Source: Thuidium tamariscinum (taxonomy: Eukaryota; Streptophyta; Bryopsida; Hypnales; Thuidiaceae). Taken from it: a DNA stretch of 64,000 bases. The notes under the pieces were generated by a model that was not told where the DNA came from, did not search any database, and saw only the letters and a program-made list of their open reading frames with translations. The DNA is taken from assembly GCA_947034885.2 (NCBI GenBank), contig OX344751.2:4588001-4652000 (forward strand). Direction: 5' to 3'. Below are positions 47,536 to 60,649 of the stretch, one piece after another. The position numbers were made by a program, and so were the translations under genes. Each line of letters starts with the position of its first letter. Positions within the stretch are counted from its first letter, which is position 1.

Positions 47536-49600
47536 TCAAAATGCTTTGTGTGTTTTGCACTTTAGCTTAGGCTTCATTTAAGGTTGGTGCCCTCCAAACT
47601 ATGACTTTTGCTATTGCACCCATTTACTAGTAGTCAAATTTTTATCTTTTCTTGCTAGCAAGTGAAAAGAGGTTCCAACGCACCAAAAAATGAGATATTC
47701 AAATATCATATGCAAAAGTTGTGTAGGGTCAAAAAAATTTGGTAGAGGTTGTAAAATTGTTTTTTCCACATGTATACATATTGATTTTAGAAATATACAT
47801 AGAGTGACAATGGTGGAATTAGGCATGGTGCAATTTTGGGTGTATCTACTTGACACCAATAATAAATGTGTCAAAACTGATTATGAAGCATCCTTCTCTA
47901 AGCCCCTTCATTTTCCATTTAGAATCTACCTCCACCTCCTTCAAAGATCATGACCTCTAGATTGGTGGAAACTACCAAGAGGGTATGAAATGCCTTAAAA
48001 AAAATTTAAGAAATGGTATTTTTTTTAGTATGGACTTCCTACCCCCTCCCCCCCCAAAAAATTAGTTAGATCCACTTCCTTGAAGTGAATGTGACTATAA
48101 TTTGAGGACTTTTGTATCCACATAGGGAAATTACACTCCATATCATTGGGCCTTCTTAGAGCCCCTTTAACTTCTCTTGTCATGGTGTAAAACCATTTTC
48201 AAAGGAATTCTTGATTTTAGTCACTGAAAACTGCCTCCAAAATTTGGTCACCTCACCTCTTGGTTTGGTATAAACAGAGTCTTCATAGGTATATAAAAGC
48301 CCAATCATGGTTTTGGAAAATATTGGTTTCTCAGTTTGAAGCCCTAAATCTTCCACTAGTTTATCTTTGAAAGATTTATCCCTATTTTTAACTATTTTTT
48401 TGGACTCTTGCCAATTTGTTGTAAAAAATTAATGGATTTTTTGAAGAAAAATAGTAGAAATTGTTAAAGTAGTAGAGTGATGTAGTGATTTTGAATGAAT
48501 ATATTTCTATTTTGGAATGAACGTCCAATGCCAATTGAAGAAGAAAAAAGATTTGCACCCTCCTTTGTCTTCCAAGCAAACACTCTATTTCCAAATGCAA
48601 TCTTTTGCAATTCTTATACAAGTCTTGCATACTTTTAATCATGCATACCAAATCTCAACTTCAACTTCAACAAAACTCTACTTTTAAAGACTTTTTACAT
48701 CAAATTTTGTGAAATTACAAGATAATTAATTGAGAGCTATCAATGATGGATTTTTTAAGATTCAATTGTATGTATATGTTTGAAATATTCATAAGCACAT
48801 CTTTCCTCTTAGAATTTTTTTAAGAAGGCTTTGAACTTAATGCCAATGAAAATGTTTCATGCCAAATTTTCTTTAAAATATATTAATGTTGTAATGAGTT
48901 TTTAATATATGATTGTTATGAAATAAATACAAAATTTACAACATACACAAATCAAGAAACTTCTCTCACTACAAAAAAAAAGAAACCAAGAGCATCAACA
49001 TGGAAGAAAAAACAAATTGTAAATAATTATGGCTAATCTTCTATAGCTAAGAAAAACACCAATTCTTTGCAAAATCTACAATACTCCATTGGGCAAAGAG
49101 TGCCCCATCAAGAAGATCCATCCATCCATCCATCCACTTCAAACTTTAAAGTTCCAGATTATTTTAGGCTTCCAAAACAAGACTAAACAACATAAACTAA
49201 TCTATTTTAGCAAACTACATTCATTCAATGTAGTGTTGCACCTAATGCCACATTACATGACAGAACAACTTCAAGATTGCTTTCTATAAAAGTAGCACAA
49301 ATGGATGAAATACATCAAAGAATGTTAAGAGAGTCATTTTTGTTTATTCTTTATCTATATGACTAGTATGTTTACTTGTTACTTTGTGATCTTTGTGCAA
49401 AGTTGTAAGTAAATTTATGTAGGAAAGGGAAGAAAAAAAACCCTCGCGGAAGCAAGTATCTTATGTTTAGATTCTTTTTAAACCAATATGCATTTTTCAC
49501 AAAATAAAAATTCCCTACAAGCGACTCTCAAGAGTTAAGACTTCAACGGAAAAGAGTCCCTCAACGAAAGGGGGTAAACTCAAAGAATTTTTCTGCTTAC
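47536..49600. other. Gene-free AT-rich stretch
   Basis: No supported gene. A C-rich run lies near 48040-48055 and an (ATCC)n microsatellite at about 49118-49136. Short ORFs are chance. Confidence 0.45.
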
Positions 49601-50908
49601 TATTTCCCGGGTGCAGAGTCAGCCCCTAAACGAGCCCCCTGGCCGGGCATCCCTAAACGCGCCCCCGAGCCGCCGCGTCTGACCACTCGGGCAGGGGCAG
49701 TCAAACCCCAAAAAATACAGGGGACCTCAGCGGGCCAGCGACGCTTTTGCTCCCTCCTCATCAGGGCGAAGAATTCCTCCCCATTTGCAAGCACAGCTTC
49801 TTAATCTCGCACTCGAAGCACCAAATTGCGCTCGCGAATCGTTGTGAGGGAGATATGGAGGTCGCATATTATTCATAGCACCGTTTTTGGAAAAATTTCA
49901 CGCTCTCGTATTTCTAGGCGAACCCTCTGTGAAGCGCCACAATCTCGCAAGGACCACTGTAGGTGCAGCTTTATTGGTCACCGTGTGGGACCATGACTTC
50001 TTCTTCTCCGTCGTCGTCCTCGTACTACCGGTAGCATTCGATCATTTCTGTACTTTCTGGCTAAGTCCGTCATTTGGGTTTCAGTTGTTTCTGCGTTGCT
50101 TGTTCGTTGTTGAATGTGGAACGCCGTTTTTCAACCTTGGTCTTTTTTGTCCTTTGGTGCCCTAGGTTTTCCCCTTTCCCACCTCTTTTTATACCCTCGT
50201 CCGAGCTCGGTCGCCTTCCCTGACTATTGATATGCTCGCCGGCTGAGCCGTTTCTGACACAGTGGTTGCTGGTTGGGTTCGAGTGTTCCATTAGTAAACG
50301 TGGGGTGTCCTTCCTGGTACAAGTGAATTATTGCAACTTCGCAGGAGCGGGGTGCTCTTCTTCATAGCCTGTGCGCTTCTTTCAGTTTCCTGTCGTAGGT
50401 TTGGATTGTGTGCGTCTGTTCCTTACACTTGGAAGTCATGACCACTCAAGGGAAGAAGAACCTTCGTTAGTTTTTCTCGTGTTTTCTTGCGTTTTTTTTT
50501 AATGGTTTCCCTTATCTCTGCTATTCGTTTGCGTGTGGGACTGTGCATGGTGGCTAACCAGGGCATGTATTCAATTTTGAAGATAATGTCCCTTTGAAAC
50601 GGTGCCAGGCGTCTGTCTTCCATACATCTTCTCACGCCGTTGCCGCAGCGGATTGTGCGCTCGTCTCCCGTTGAATTCAAATCGGAGCCGATCAGAGCTA
50701 ATTTGAGAAAAATACTTTTGTAGGAAAGCACGCAAGAGTCACAGGGAGGCTAGATTTCCTTTTCCATAGCGATGAGAGTTTCGTAATGAGGTGATTACCG
50801 AACGGCAGTAGGGTTAGCAATTGAATTGCGATTCTTCTGATTATAATGGATTCATTACGATCGGAGTTGATGATGAAGCATAATTCATAACAATTTGGGC
50901 TCCCAAGG
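49601..50908. promoter_or_regulatory. GC-rich upstream region of the nucleotide carrier gene
   Basis: Composition jumps from AT-rich to GC-rich at about 49600, with C-rich blocks to about 49790, and stays gene-like up to the carrier start. This probably holds the promoter and 5' leader, perhaps with a leader intron. No exon, TATA box or other coding region could be identified with confidence. Confidence 0.35.
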
Positions 50909-52729
50909 ATGAGCCCCCTTCCGGCGCTGTTCCAGCTGACCTCCATCGCCTTCACCCCGGATTTGCAGCGGGCGAGGCAAGAGGCCGCGCTCAAGAGCCA
51001 GGAGACGAAAGCGAAGGAGGTCGCATGGACCAATTTCCCCAAGGACCTCTTGGTGGGGGCGTTGATGGGCGGGGTGGCGCACACCGTGGTGGCGCCCGTG
51101 GAGAGAGCGAAGCTCTTGTTGCAAACGCAAGACAGCAACATGGTGGTCATGGACGGGAAGCACCCGCGCTACAAAGGGCTTTTGGATTGCATCGTGAGGA
51201 TCGCCAAGAACGAAGGCGTGCTGTCACTGTGGAGGGGGAATATTAGCAGCGTCATGCGGTATTACCCGTCGCTCGCCATCAATTTCGCCTTCAAGGTTTG
51301 TGTGCTCTCCCTTAGGGTTAGTCATGTTTGTGACCGTGCACTCTCCTGACTATGCATTTTCACTTGCGTCATGGGGTTGGTTCGAAGATCATGTGAATCA
51401 TGGTGGATTCTGTGATTTGCATTCAAGTTTTCATTGACAACAAGCGCTTGAGATTCATCTACTGCTTGTAGATGCTTTCACTCTCGTTAAGAGACACAAC
51501 TGGTCATACAACGAAGTTCCTTGTAATTCTACAATCAATGAAGATGTGAGTAAAATGCAAAGGAAGAGAACCGATTTTGTTCAGTATGACTGGAAATTCC
51601 ATGCAAGCATTCCGCGCGGAATGATTGCAAGGAATTTCGCTAATATTGTAAGAAACTTGCGTCTCTTCTTGTTCAATTTATCCACGTATTCATTAATTGT
51701 AGAACCACAAAGAACAGTACTGCATGACCATTTTTGCCTTTTTCGGAGAGAAAACACATATGGGCAGTAGATGAATCGGAAGCGCTTGGTTTCTGTGAAA
51801 ATTAGAACACTATACATAGAATGCGTCATAAATCACACGATGATCCTTGGACCATTCTTCTTGTGGAAGCTTTGAGACTCAATCGTTATGAAGTTTCAAA
51901 ATTAATTGCATTTTCTAATCCACTGATCACTTGGGGTATGTTACCACTGGCATTAAATGTATATGTGTATGTAAAGCATTTTTGTGCACGACAACCCGTA
52001 ATTCGTTGCACGGCATTACTTTGGAAATCTCCATGGATTGTGACTGATGCATGTTTTCTGTGTGATTAATTGCAGGATTTCTACCGAGCGTTGTTGACGT
52101 CGGGGGCCAGTCACGAATCTAAGGGCGCCTTGAGCAACGCCCCGGCGAATTTCCTGGCCGGCGCCCTGGCAGGCTGCACGAGCCTTGTCTTCGTCTACCC
52201 GCTCGACATCGCGCACACTCGCATCGCCGCCGACATCGGCCGCGGCACGTCTCGCCAGTTCCAGGGCCTGACCGACTTCCTGCGCACCATTTACAGGAAA
52301 GATGGCATTCGTGGCGTGTACCGCGGTTTCCCGGCGTCCGTGCACGGCATGGTGGTGCACCGCAGCGTCTACTTCGGCGGCTTCGACACCGCCAAGGAGT
52401 ACCTCTCGCAAGACTCGTATCTCTCCTTTTGGAAGCGCTGGCTCATCGCCCAAGGGGTGACGACTTCAGCCGGTCTGATCTCGTACCCGCTGGACACCGT
52501 GCGCAGGCGGATGATGATGCAGGCAGGCCTGGAGAAGCACATGTACAGCAGCACGTGGGACTGCTGGCGGAAAGTGTACCGCCACGAAGGGGCGATGGCG
52601 TTCTACAAAGGCGCCGTCACTAACTTGGTGCGCGGCACGGGCGCTGCCTTGATCCTCGTGCTCTACGACGAAATCCGGAACTACATGCACTGGACATCCC
52701 CGGCCACGCTGGAGCACCGACGGGAGTAA
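50909..52729 (+). CDS. ADP/ATP carrier-like protein, PM-ANT1 type (2 exons, 346 aa)
   Basis: Exons 50909-51295 and 52076-52729 join in phase 0 at GT-AG. This is a mitochondrial-carrier-family protein with three repeats, each opened by its P-x-D/E-x-x-K/R signature: PVERAK (63-68), PLDIAHTR (171-178) and PLDTVRRR (267-274). The adenine nucleotide carrier signature RRRMMM is at 272-277. The segments VERAKLLLQTQ, YPLDIAHTRIAADIG and DTVRRRMMMQ follow Arabidopsis At5g56450, the plasma-membrane ATP transporter PM-ANT1, more closely than the mitochondrial AAC proteins. The likely role is ATP (and ADP) exchange across a membrane. The N-terminus (first ~45 residues) is longer than in many carriers and is not a clear transit peptide. 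The coding exons are strikingly GC-rich at third positions compared with the intron. The plasma-membrane location is inferred from the homologue. Confidence 0.9.
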
Positions 52730-55569
52730 TGCCCAATTAACCAGGCCAGGGCTTCGTTGTGTCACCGATCAACATGGATAGCCAGTCATTGCTGGGTATC
52801 TGATCTCCACAGCAATTAAGACGTTGTTTCACATCCAAACAATTTGCCAGGTACCATCTCCGTGTTACTTTGTGTATGACTCTTTTAAATCGGAGCTAGT
52901 GGAACAACAATCTGGTGTCCGCTTGAATTGAGCAGAACATGCCCTTTCGAAGGCACATTGACTTCAAGGGTACATTGAGAGCTAGCTGTCCTCGAGTAGA
53001 AGTTTTAATCCAAGCAGTTTGGATTCCTTTTTTAAGAGTAGTCAGTATTGGTGGACAGATCCTTTTGGACGTTCAGGGTATGTATATTTACTTTGTAGAG
53101 CTCTGATATACCATATTAGGCTTGTACCGGCAGCTAGGGCGCTATAATCTTTTTAACATTCACTTTTAGGATGTGAATTGTTGTTTGGAATAGTCGATCT
53201 GCTGCATTTTATGCATTGTGCCCAGCTTTGAAACTTACCGTATGAGTTAAATCACATCATTCCGCACTGAACTCATTTTAATTGTTGCAGCGTTGTGTTT
53301 TGCACTTCCGAATGTGCATCATTGTGTACCTTCGATGGTGGCCTTGTGACATAGGGTAGAATTTTTCGTTGAACGTTTCTTCGTGTGATTGATGGAGGGT
53401 TTAATTGGGCACGTAAATCACTTTGTGGACAGGCATTGATCGTTGAATTTTGCCAAGAATTTGATTACGTTCTCTCCATTGTCGTTTCAGGAACACTCCT
53501 GTTATGATTGGGAATTTCAGTGTTCACAATTTGAGGTTGATCAAATGAATTACATTCTGCCAGACGGATGTCTTTCGTCATGTATATTGATTTGCAGAAT
53601 GAGCGACACCTTGAGTAGTGGAATCGATGAATGGCTAGTAGTGAAGGTTGTAGTGTATTCTGGTATAATTATGACGCTCAACTGATTACTGGTCGTTTTG
53701 CTGTTTTCATCAGAATGGGGAGTCTTTATCAAATTCCAGCGCTCTTGCTGCTTGAGGATGTGTTTCTGTTGCTACGAAATCATCACCTCGTATTAGGGTT
53801 TTTACTTGCTTGAAGTTGATACCAACTCTCTCAATAGGCAGATCTGTGGTGTTGGGGTCTTTCGCAAGTGGCTAGTTTTCTTCTTCCTCCGATGTCTTGA
53901 CCTCGAGTAACCTGTTTTTCCATGGCTTGGGTGCAGAAGCGTGAGCCTTTGTGTTACTAAACAGTGCATGCAAGAAAATGGACTGATGGTCGACTTACAT
54001 ATGTTGAGGTAGACTCCTAATTGCAAGGATGGTCCTTATTTGAATTATCACTTGTTGTACTTCCAGTTCACCCTTTTCAATCTGTTTTTCCCCTAAAAAT
54101 TGTTTGACCCACTGTTTTCATTTATTTTCTCTTTGGTGGATTCTGGATGGATTTGAGTGTGTTCCTCTTGTTGCATGCAATTTCATGTAAAACACTAGTG
54201 TATGTTACATATGTGCCCTGTGTTGTAGAGCTGTGTTTTCTACTGTCAACCTGTAGGCAATCACTGAGCATTTATGACACTGCTTTGCGCAGGAAATGAT
54301 GATACATGAAATCTTGAGCTGAACCAATTATCCCATAATTCGAAGGAAGCATGGGATTCGATGTTTTCCCTTTGCATTGAACCCACTTTTGCATGATCGG
54401 TACTGCCGGATGCCATTCTTTTCCTATTGAGATGTCTTAGGTAGAGGACCCATTCTTGCGGCTTTCAGCTGCTGAGTGTATTAAAAGGAGCGATTAATTT
54501 TTTATGGAGCTTGCTCATTTTTGAAAGTACTTCACTGCACTGAAGGAGTGTATTTTTTGAGATATTGTACAAATAATTTGTGGGTAGGCTTTGACGATTT
54601 CGGCAAGCAATTTGTGGGTGATTTAAATCACAATCCATTAAACCATTAAAGTGATTGATTAAAATGTGCATACATGTAGTCTTGTTCATGTGTGGAAACA
54701 GAGTCTCAGAAGGTACTAGGGTTTCCCGAAATAGAAACGTTGAAGTGGCTGGTGTTTTTTGTGCATAGCCACCCTTCCAACTTCAGAACTCATTTGCTCA
54801 TCGTTTTGTGCACATTATCAGGAGATTTTTGGTGCATTGTCGAGCTCTGCTTGTTCAGATTGTGTGCTGGTGAGGATTCTTTCAATTGTTCTTGTATGCT
54901 TTTGTCAGATAGACACAAAAAGCACCATGTATTGGAGCAACTCGGAAGCAACGATTCAACATGGGAATTTATAGCTTCAGTTGGCATGAGTCAATCTTGG
55001 GTAGCTCACCTAGGAAAGGAGAGACTATTGAGGAGGTTGAGAGGTAAAGAGAAGGGCACCCAAGACATCTTCATCCTTGAAGGATGGATTGGTGGTTTTG
55101 AGATTCATGCATTTTTATACTATGTGACATCTACTTTGAATAAGCCAAATATACTCATGCGAAGTCATAGTCCTATAGAAGACCTTCCCTGAAGACCTTC
55201 CCTTTCTATTGCTCACAGTAAGAATGAATAGTTGCACTTCTATCCTATAAGGAAAGATTTTTAGTCAATCATTAGACACAAAATATCCTCAATGACATGT
55301 AAAGGTTAAAAGGCATTTTAATCAGCAATATGGACCTCCAAGTTTAGGAGGTTTAGGTGGTTTTTATTGTGACCTAGAAATAACAAGAATTGGGCTTTTA
55401 GCCTTCGGTCTATAAAAAATGGAATTATAGACTTGGAAGGGATAGAGAGTCAACTAAAGCTTCTATTTTGAAGTGAAACAAAATCCTACTAGTAAAATTT
55501 GGAATGCTACAATCTTAGCTACACATGACTTTTTCAATTAATGAATTACAAGTTAATATATGGCAACAA
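52730..55569. other. Carrier gene 3' flank and gene-free DNA
   Basis: Mixed-composition DNA follows the stop and probably contains the 3' UTR. The 166-codon frame at 54692-55192 starts at GTG and has no recognisable domain, so it is not called. Confidence 0.4.
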
Positions 55570-55989
55570 TAGGGGTAGTCACAACTTTTTCATTGAGCCA
55601 AACTTCATAGGAAAATCAAGTCATGGCAATGGACGGTTGGTTGTTATATAACCTCCACTAAGGAATATACTTATTCTACAAAGGCTTCACAACTTTTTTT
55701 AATTCTTTTTCGAAGACGAATAATAAGTGTGTGGTACTATTCACAAGTGAAGTTGTTACCTCAAATTCAATCTTTTGCTTCGGAAGTTATCGATTGCACT
55801 GTCAAAGCTACCAATCTCACCAATGAAGTAAAAGCCAATAAATGCATTCACATGATTTCAATTCTGCATATTCACTACACTCAAAAGGAGTGTCACAACT
55901 CCTTTACGCTAATCGACTCTTAATTGGGTCCTATTTTCCCTTGTTCTTTTGCAAAATCTAGTTACTGAAAGAAGTTGTGACTACCCCTA
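55570..55989. mobile_element. MITE with GGGGTAGTCACAACTT ends, about 420 bp
   Basis: TAGGGGTAGTCACAACTTTT at 55570 and, inverted, TAGGGGTAGTCACAACTTCT ending at 55989. TA on both sides could be the duplicated target. The interior is non-coding with an internal GTGTCACAACTCC echo of the tips. Confidence 0.7.
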
Positions 55990-58937
55990 ATATAACACAT
56001 ATGGTCATTATAAGATTTTCAAAACCCTCACACCCAAAAGCCAAGTCCTATGGTCCTAAGTATAGTTGCTTCAATAGAAACCTCTCAACCAGATTTCCAC
56101 CTCCAATAGACCAAACCAACCTCCTCTAGTTCAAAGATGTCTAGGACGCCTTTCAGTGTGAAAGGTGATGTATGAACTTAATCAACCCTATTCGATCCTT
56201 ACAATGATGTAATATGCAATCTTAAAAATTATAAGGATCAAGTAGGATTGCATATTATATTATTATGAGGTATTTTGAGAAGGGAAGCATGTTTGGTTGT
56301 ATATGTTCAATAGAAGAAGTTTTTTTGGCATAAAGACATGTTTTCCAACACTTGAAGTTTCTTATAAGGTATACAAATTGGACAGTTCATAATTGAAAAC
56401 ACCTTATTTTTAGTGATGAAATGAAAATAAACAAGTTTAATTCCAATGGTAGGTCATGGTAATGCATTATAGATGGAGATTAGAGAATGTATCCAACTCC
56501 AACATATCTTTGAAACAATCAAACATGGTTGTAGGCAATTTCATGATTTGGAATTGTATGAGAACTCTTAGACCTAGCTCTTAGACTTGAAGCTTGGTAC
56601 AAAATTGAAGGCATGATGAATCAAATATGTATAAAAATTTATTTTAAAAAACTTCTTAGAAAACCTCTTGTAGTCTACAATATAGCATTACAATATGGTT
56701 CCAAGTAGCTTTGAGGTTTTAACAAGATTATGTTTCAAAACACACAAGCAAGATGGTGCATGGATGGCTTGCATCACCAAATTTGAATCCCATACATGGA
56801 GCCATTTCTAAGCTCCTTTGAAATGACATTTGAATTAATTTTCTACATCTCCGAGAAGAATTGAAGAATCATGGAAGCATATGTATAATGTCTCTTCTAG
56901 TTTCAATGAGGAAGATTGCATAGCATTGTATGAGAGCATGTCACAAAGAATTGCTTTTGTATTGGCTACCAAATACTATTAAATAGATCAAAATATAGAG
57001 AAGATAGAACAATATTGAATCCTTGCATATAGTTGTTGATTGTAAATTGCTAAAAAATAGTACTAGTATTAGTTTTGTAACATGATGTATAAATCTATAC
57101 ACATGTTTGTGACTATTTTCTTTTGATTGCAATTTTTAGCTCTCAATTGAAAAACAGTGCAACATTGCTTGTAGTTGCTTGCTAAAGTTGGTTTCTTTAG
57201 CATAGTACTCAGTTCCATTCCTCACTATATGCACTATTTCAAAATTCAAGTTTGGCATCAAAATTATTTTCCATAATTCAAACAAATTAAATGTACCTAA
57301 TATCCATACCTCATACCAATACTAGCATACGTTGGGGTCAAATTCATTACACCCGAAACAAAATCATTTCTTTTTTGCTGAAATTCCTTTCATTAATAGC
57401 TTTTAAAATTTTTAGAAATCCGTAAGAGAGCATATGGAATATTTCATTCCCTTTACCAATAAGGATCTCCAACTTTACTAGCATGGTAGCTTTACGAGTT
57501 GGATTTTTCAAATTTGTCAAGATACTAAAGCTTTAGTGTAGTAAAGAAGGCTTTACTAACAATTAGAACTACTTGCACATAGTATTTGGTATTGGTGACC
57601 CTATGGGATTCTTTTTGTAAGATTCAAATTATTTTCATTAGAAATTTCTACACTATTCAAATATGCCATGTTATGATTTTTGAAAATTTCATGACATGCC
57701 ACATTCATTTTTATTTTGCATTATTTTTTAACAAATCTGACCCAAGTATAGGGTGTGTACTATTCTCTAAAATATGGGGGTAGTGTATTGCATCTATATT
57801 CACATTCTGATTGTTTTAACATATTAACAAATAAGATTTCTTAATTTAATCTCATTGTTGGTGAAGCAAGACAGAATACCGGTTACCAGCTTTCCCCTCT
57901 AGAAGTAAGGGTTCCAGGTTACCATGTATTTCATTCCAAATACAAACATTCCAAATTCAGAACTTATAAAAACTCATTTTTTGTTCATTTATGTGCTCAA
58001 GTAACCCCTGGCAAAGCTATGCAAAGTATTGCATTAGCTTCTAAGAGCAATGGTATCTTTCAGCTCCAAGATCATCTACACTCCACACGCAAATCAGCAC
58101 TACGTGCAGAATGATATAATCTTCGATTTTCTGAGAATTTAGTCTCATACTCGATCCACATCATCAAAATCAAATCAAGATTAAGGACACATTAGGTTCT
58201 GCAATTGCTACTACAAAATGTCAGTCAGTTCACGACCATACACTAAGCCCTCTGGCTCCTATCATTGGTTCAAGGGCCTCACGGAGTAAGGAGGAAGTAT
58301 ATTGTCTTCGGAGTGAATCATACGTAATGCAAACAATGCTTCTAAGGACATGGCTTATCAAGGTCCCACTGCAAAGAACTCCAGACCACAATAGAAAATA
58401 CCAATCACTGACATGCATTACCTTTAAATAGAGATTCAGATTTAAATTTGCGGGAATGAAGAGTTGATTCCTCTATAACAAAACGCAGACTATACGTTTA
58501 GTATTTACATCGAAATGCAAATAGTGCATTCGAAACATTAAGACGATGTAGCACATAACGGGGGTAACAAGAGTATGTCAGGTATAGCTACGGGCCGATA
58601 TAAAAATATTAGGAAGGAGAATTTACATAAATGCGGACATTCGCACTCTGATGCAATTGGTTGACTTGGAAAAACACAAAAATGAGAAAGTTCATGACAG
58701 TGAAAATCACGATTGACTAAAACATTCCAATGCAAAGATCAAACTGATTATCAACACCCATGAATTCATCCCTCGCAACAACGTTCAATTAAGGTCACAA
58801 AAACAGTCACCGTGTAATTGTAGTGCACTTCACAGTAGAAGACAGAATAAACTCAAAATTTGTCAATTTCCGTGATATTGTATAGACCTCAGAAGGCACA
58901 ATCAACACAAAACCTGACAATTCACCATGTCAGGCAT
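55990..58937. other. Intergenic DNA and RPS19 3' flank
   Basis: AT-rich to about 57.8 kb with no supported gene. The last ~600 bp before 58938 are more mixed and are probably 3' UTR and downstream DNA of the minus-strand RPS19 gene. Confidence 0.4.
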
Positions 58938-60179
58938 CTAAGCAGCATCAACAGTAATACGACCAGCAACCTGGTCCAAATCACGTTGCCCGTTCGACGT
59001 GATACGTCGTCCACTGCCACAAAAACAGGAATACCATCAAAAAAAGAATCTCTAATTCTTAGACTGTATCTTGCATTGCATTGTAGAGAATGCTATCCCT
59101 ACAACTAACTAGTAGATCCGTTCAAGAAAAACTAACCACGTAACTCCAAATTACAGTTGGCAAAGTTTATGCTAGAGATGGCTACAAACGACGTTAGAAA
59201 ATGCCAGGTTTCGAAGAATTTAAGAAAAACTAGGTTTGAGGGAGGGGTTTCCTACTAGTCACGATGAGTGCCAAGCTGAATATACCAAAATGGAGAGAAC
59301 AATTTTTCTTTTCTTTCAACAGGTGACCAGTCCGTTGTCATACTCGGGTTCAAAAGCAACAAAAAGCAGACCTAGTCCAGTATCCAGTACAAAAACATAG
59401 CGTCAAACTCACCCCTTGGGATCCTTCTCGACAATGTCAAGAAGCTCCAGCTGCTTCAGACATTGTCTGGCGATGGAGCCACTAGCCTTGGCAAAGTGCG
59501 ACGGCCTCGATCCATTGCTCTTGCGGCCACCATAAATCTTGCGGAAAGCGCCCACTCCAATACCTCCCCTGAGGTAAATCTTCCTCGCCATGGAAGCTTT
59601 ACAAGACAAAAAGTAATTCAACATTATTATCATGCACATGTCTCGAATATTGCACATTGCCAGTACTCTGGAAACCTGAGTTCCATAACTAATATCCATT
59701 TCAGGTCACTCCAAACCCTATTTTCGGAATCAGGTCACCAACTCCATGATACCCTGAACCCTAAACCGCTAACAATGCAGCCTCGGTCAACGCAGCTTAC
59801 CAGTTCTGATGTAGAACCAATCGGCATCATAAGGAGCAAGCTCCTTAAAAGTTGCGGTCTTCACAAGATCAGCCCATACTGGGACTTCGAGCTGCACGAA
59901 AGAAACAAAATCAACGGCCACGTAAGATCGAGCCCTAGCGCCTTACAAATTAGGTTAACTAAAAAAAAAGCCCCCAACAAAAAAAGAGAAAAGAAAAACA
60001 ATCGAACGCTCTCACCCCCCTCTCAAGAATAAGAAATCCTCCTAAACACGACAAATTCGCAAAATTTTAACAGTCCCCAAACTCAAGAGAAAAATGCTTA
60101 CCTTGCCGGAGCGTTTGAGATGGGCAGCGTAACTGCGCACGAACTCGTGGGAGGAGACATCCTTCACCGTCTTCGCCAT
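58938..60179 (-). CDS. RPS19: 40S ribosomal protein S19 (eS19), 4 exons, 142 aa
   Basis: Exons on the minus strand, in reading order: 60179-60102, 59891-59801, 59596-59413, 59013-58938. All junctions are GT-AG with matching phases. The protein starts [20 protein letters not shown] and contains the family blocks [46 protein letters not shown] and the C-terminal [19 protein letters not shown]. It is a component of the small ribosomal subunit head, needed for 40S maturation. The length matches eukaryotic S19 (about 143). The start ATG is set by homology. The open frame extends 34 codons upstream, but that extension is not conserved and is likely 5' leader. The 76-bp last exon lies 399 bp beyond exon 3 and is easily missed. 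Confidence 0.96.
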
Positions 60180-60281
60180 GGTGGTGGCAAGTGAGCGCAA
60201 GCGTCCGGCGACAGAAGGCTGGAAAAGAGGAGCACTCGGGCGCCTTCTTTCGACTATACTCTCTCTTCGTCCGTCACCCAC

Positions 60282-60290
60282 AAACCCTAA
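60282..60290. promoter_or_regulatory. Telo-box upstream of RPS19
   Basis: AAACCCTAA lies about 100 bp upstream of the RPS19 start codon. Telo-boxes are common in plant ribosomal-protein promoters and boost expression in dividing cells, usually together with site II motifs (TGGGCC/T). A TGGGCC occurs at 60393-60398 beside the MITE boundary. Function is inferred from position. Confidence 0.5.
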
Positions 60291-60398
60291 TCTAAGAACC
60301 GGTCTGTCGGGCTTTCCACCTCCGGGTATCTACCGAGATCGAAATTTACCGAGGTCGTTACGGTGTGGTAGTTGGCCTCACAGCTGACGAATTGGGCC

Positions 60399-60649
60399 GG
60401 GGTAAACTGACCCCCTCACTCGGTCACTTGGAAAACGCTGGAATTTTTTATTTTTTATTTTTTGTAAATAAACTTTTTTGCAAATTCGGAATTCGTATTT
60501 GCAATTAGAGGCCCCAAATTAGGTAGGTGAAGTGTACAAGGTAAATTAGCTAAGCACAGAATAGGGTGGGGTGGGTGGGGGGTCTTTTACTTGCACCGAC
60601 CCCTGGAATTACTTGCTTGGAGTGGCCGAGCAAGGGGGCCACTGACCCC
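60399..60649. mobile_element. GGGGT-type MITE, intact 251-bp copy near the RPS19 promoter
   Basis: The left GGGGTAAACTGACCCCCTCA and the inverted right GGGGTCAGTGGCCCCCTTGC, then CTCGGYCACT on both arms, form ends of about 30 bp. The interior has the family order: CGCTGGAATTTTTTA, CAAATTCGGAATTCGTATTT, AGGCCCCAAATTAGGTAGG, CTTTTACTTGCACCG. The target duplication is not clear. Confidence 0.72.

Noticed and set aside
54692-55192. 166-codon ORF
   Set aside because: It starts at GTG and has no recognisable motif, splice context or supporting neighbour; taken as chance.
60180-60281. N-terminal extension of RPS19
   Set aside because: Thirty-four codons are open upstream of the conserved MAKTVKDV start, but no eS19 protein carries such an extension. 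It is leader sequence.
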